NCBI GenBank assembly: GCA_964371785.1
Contig: CAYJOL010000008.1
Location: forward strand, 1 to 64,000
Source of the DNA: CAVQCT01 sp964371785
Lineage (GTDB): Bacteria; Zixibacteria; MSB-5A5; GN15; FEB-12
Reading direction: 5' to 3'
Length of the DNA stretch: 64,000 nt
Shown here: one piece after another, positions 63,306-64,000 of the stretch
How positions within the stretch are numbered: the stretch's first letter is position 1
Layout: every line of letters starts with the position of its first letter
The notes under the pieces: generated by a model
What the model was told of the DNA's origin: nothing
Databases searched by the model: none
The model's input: only the letters and a program-made list of their open reading frames with translations
Program-made: the position numbers and the translations under genes

Positions 63306-63908
63306 TTATACGAAGTCGACTTGCGGCCGGTCTTTGAAGAATATCAGCGCCAGAATAATTGACGTGACCGGGACCAGCGGAAGTGATAGTGGGGAAAGCA
63401 GTACACTCACCTCGCATATACCAGCCGCCATTGACACATATCCAAAGGCTCGTATATATTCGCCGAACTGCTCCCGAATTTTCAGGATTTTTACGGCAAT
63501 GATAATGTCAATAATTCCGACTGAAACCATCGCCGCGGCAAAGAATACAAGAAACACTATGGCAAATATCACCTTATCCACCGGCCACATGATCATTGCA
63601 ATCAGACCCAGCCCCAGGCCCACCGTTTCGAACAGAATTAACCAGGCAACCGAAACATAGATCAACAGATCCAGATCATGGTATTGATACTGTTCGTTAA
63701 GGAGACTTTTGAATTTGAGCAAAATGTAAACCGAGATTACCGTGCTGATTATCATGATGATGTCGGACGGCCCGAACACCGGCCGATCGATACCCAAAAG
63801 ACCCGATGCGATCCCCTGTTCGACAATTCCAATGACAAGTCCTAATGGAAAAATTATGGCCTGCGCTACTGCAAGCCAGCCCACATACGCATACTTGTTC
63901 GGTTCCAT
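63306..63908 (-). CDS. Polytopic membrane protein of unknown function
   Basis: The 200-residue product has about five hydrophobic segments: near 8-35, 47-63, 80-108, 112-140 and 160-190. It has short loops and a FGPSDIIMII segment and ends in KDRPQVDFV. No family is recognised. The ATG at 63908 has GGAG six bases ahead. It is the last gene of the window; its start lies about 90 bases from the end and may share a promoter with genes outside. Confidence 0.7.
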   Translation of the reverse strand: MEPNKYAYVGWLAVAQAIIFPLGLVIGIVEQGIASGLLGIDRPVFGPSDIIMIISTVISVYILLKFKSLLNEQYQYHDLDLLIYVSVAWLILFETVGLGLGLIAMIMWPVDKVIFAIVFLVFFAAAMVSVGIIDIIIAVKILKIREQFGEYIRAFGYVSMAAGICEVSVLLSPLSLPLVPVTSIILALIFFKDRPQVDFV

Positions 63909-64000
63909 ACCTTACTCCATGAAACTTTTGCGTCGACCGTTGTGTGGCCAGGCGCTTACACATACTCAGGGATGTACTCTAGAATATCACCGGGCTGGCA

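Overview
The window reads as a contiguous stretch of chromosome from a Gram-negative, didermic bacterium with moderate GC content. Outer-membrane barrels, lipoproteins, SurA-type chaperones, a type IV pilus minor-pilin cluster and several multihaem c-type cytochromes all point to a double membrane. Three exported proteins carry a two-repeat dockerin-like cassette of the form (D)IADLVYLVEYMF..GPxP. Together with HprK, PorV-like barrels and FG-GAP/beta-helix secreted proteins, this style is what I associate with candidate phylum Zixibacteria or a close FCB-group relative. That placement is inference; no rRNA or tRNA gene was found to test it.

Layout. 1-7.5 kb: the 3' end of an OmpR-type response regulator, a 1662-residue secreted FG-GAP/beta-helix/dockerin protein, a DUF6338-like membrane protein with an overlapping tiny proline-rich peptide gene, and a lipoprotein. 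7.7-17.5 kb: envelope genes on the plus strand (secreted protein, double-PDZ protein, HprK, lipoprotein PPIase, SurA, S4 protein), then a MoxR-type AAA ATPase with its VWA partner and a small zinc-ribbon protein. 17.5-28 kb: an unknown protein, an exported HMA metal-binding protein, a PorV-like barrel, a haem lipoprotein, a patatin-POTRA-barrel protein, and the overlapping set TrmH-family methyltransferase / DUF4097-like protein / SppA peptidase fused to a barrel-like domain. 28-32 kb: minor pilins pilV-pilW-pilW-pilX, with pilW duplicated. 32-37 kb: AlsS-type acetolactate synthase, aldehyde dehydrogenase, SDR reductase and an FAD-binding protein. 37-41 kb: a GT-C/TPR membrane protein bracketed by two copies of a 230-bp repeat. 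41-46 kb: groES-groEL under a perfect CIRCE element, enolase, and a glycine-rich small protein. 46-58 kb: a REPIN-like element, IMPase, dockerin protein, SET-domain methyltransferase, caspase-like lipoprotein, RsmE, enoyl-CoA hydratase, a cytochrome-dockerin fusion, NmrA, a dihaem cytochrome, DUF1801 and DinB proteins. 58-64 kb: an S9 peptidase, zinc alcohol dehydrogenase, an octahaem HAO-like cytochrome and a membrane protein.

Together the genes describe envelope building (two parvulin chaperones, two C-terminal or fused barrels, PorV-like protein), extracytoplasmic electron transfer (an octahaem, a multihaem dockerin, a dihaem and a monohaem lipoprotein cytochrome), surface display through a recurrent dockerin-like module, and ordinary housekeeping (GroESL, enolase, RsmE, TrmH). 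No complete prophage, transposase, CRISPR array, rRNA or tRNA was seen. The candidates for undescribed biology are the DUF6338/proline-peptide pair, the dockerin cassette shared by unrelated exported proteins, the barrel-SppA fusion, the glycine-rich peptide gene next to a REPIN, and the repeat-bracketed GT-C/TPR gene.
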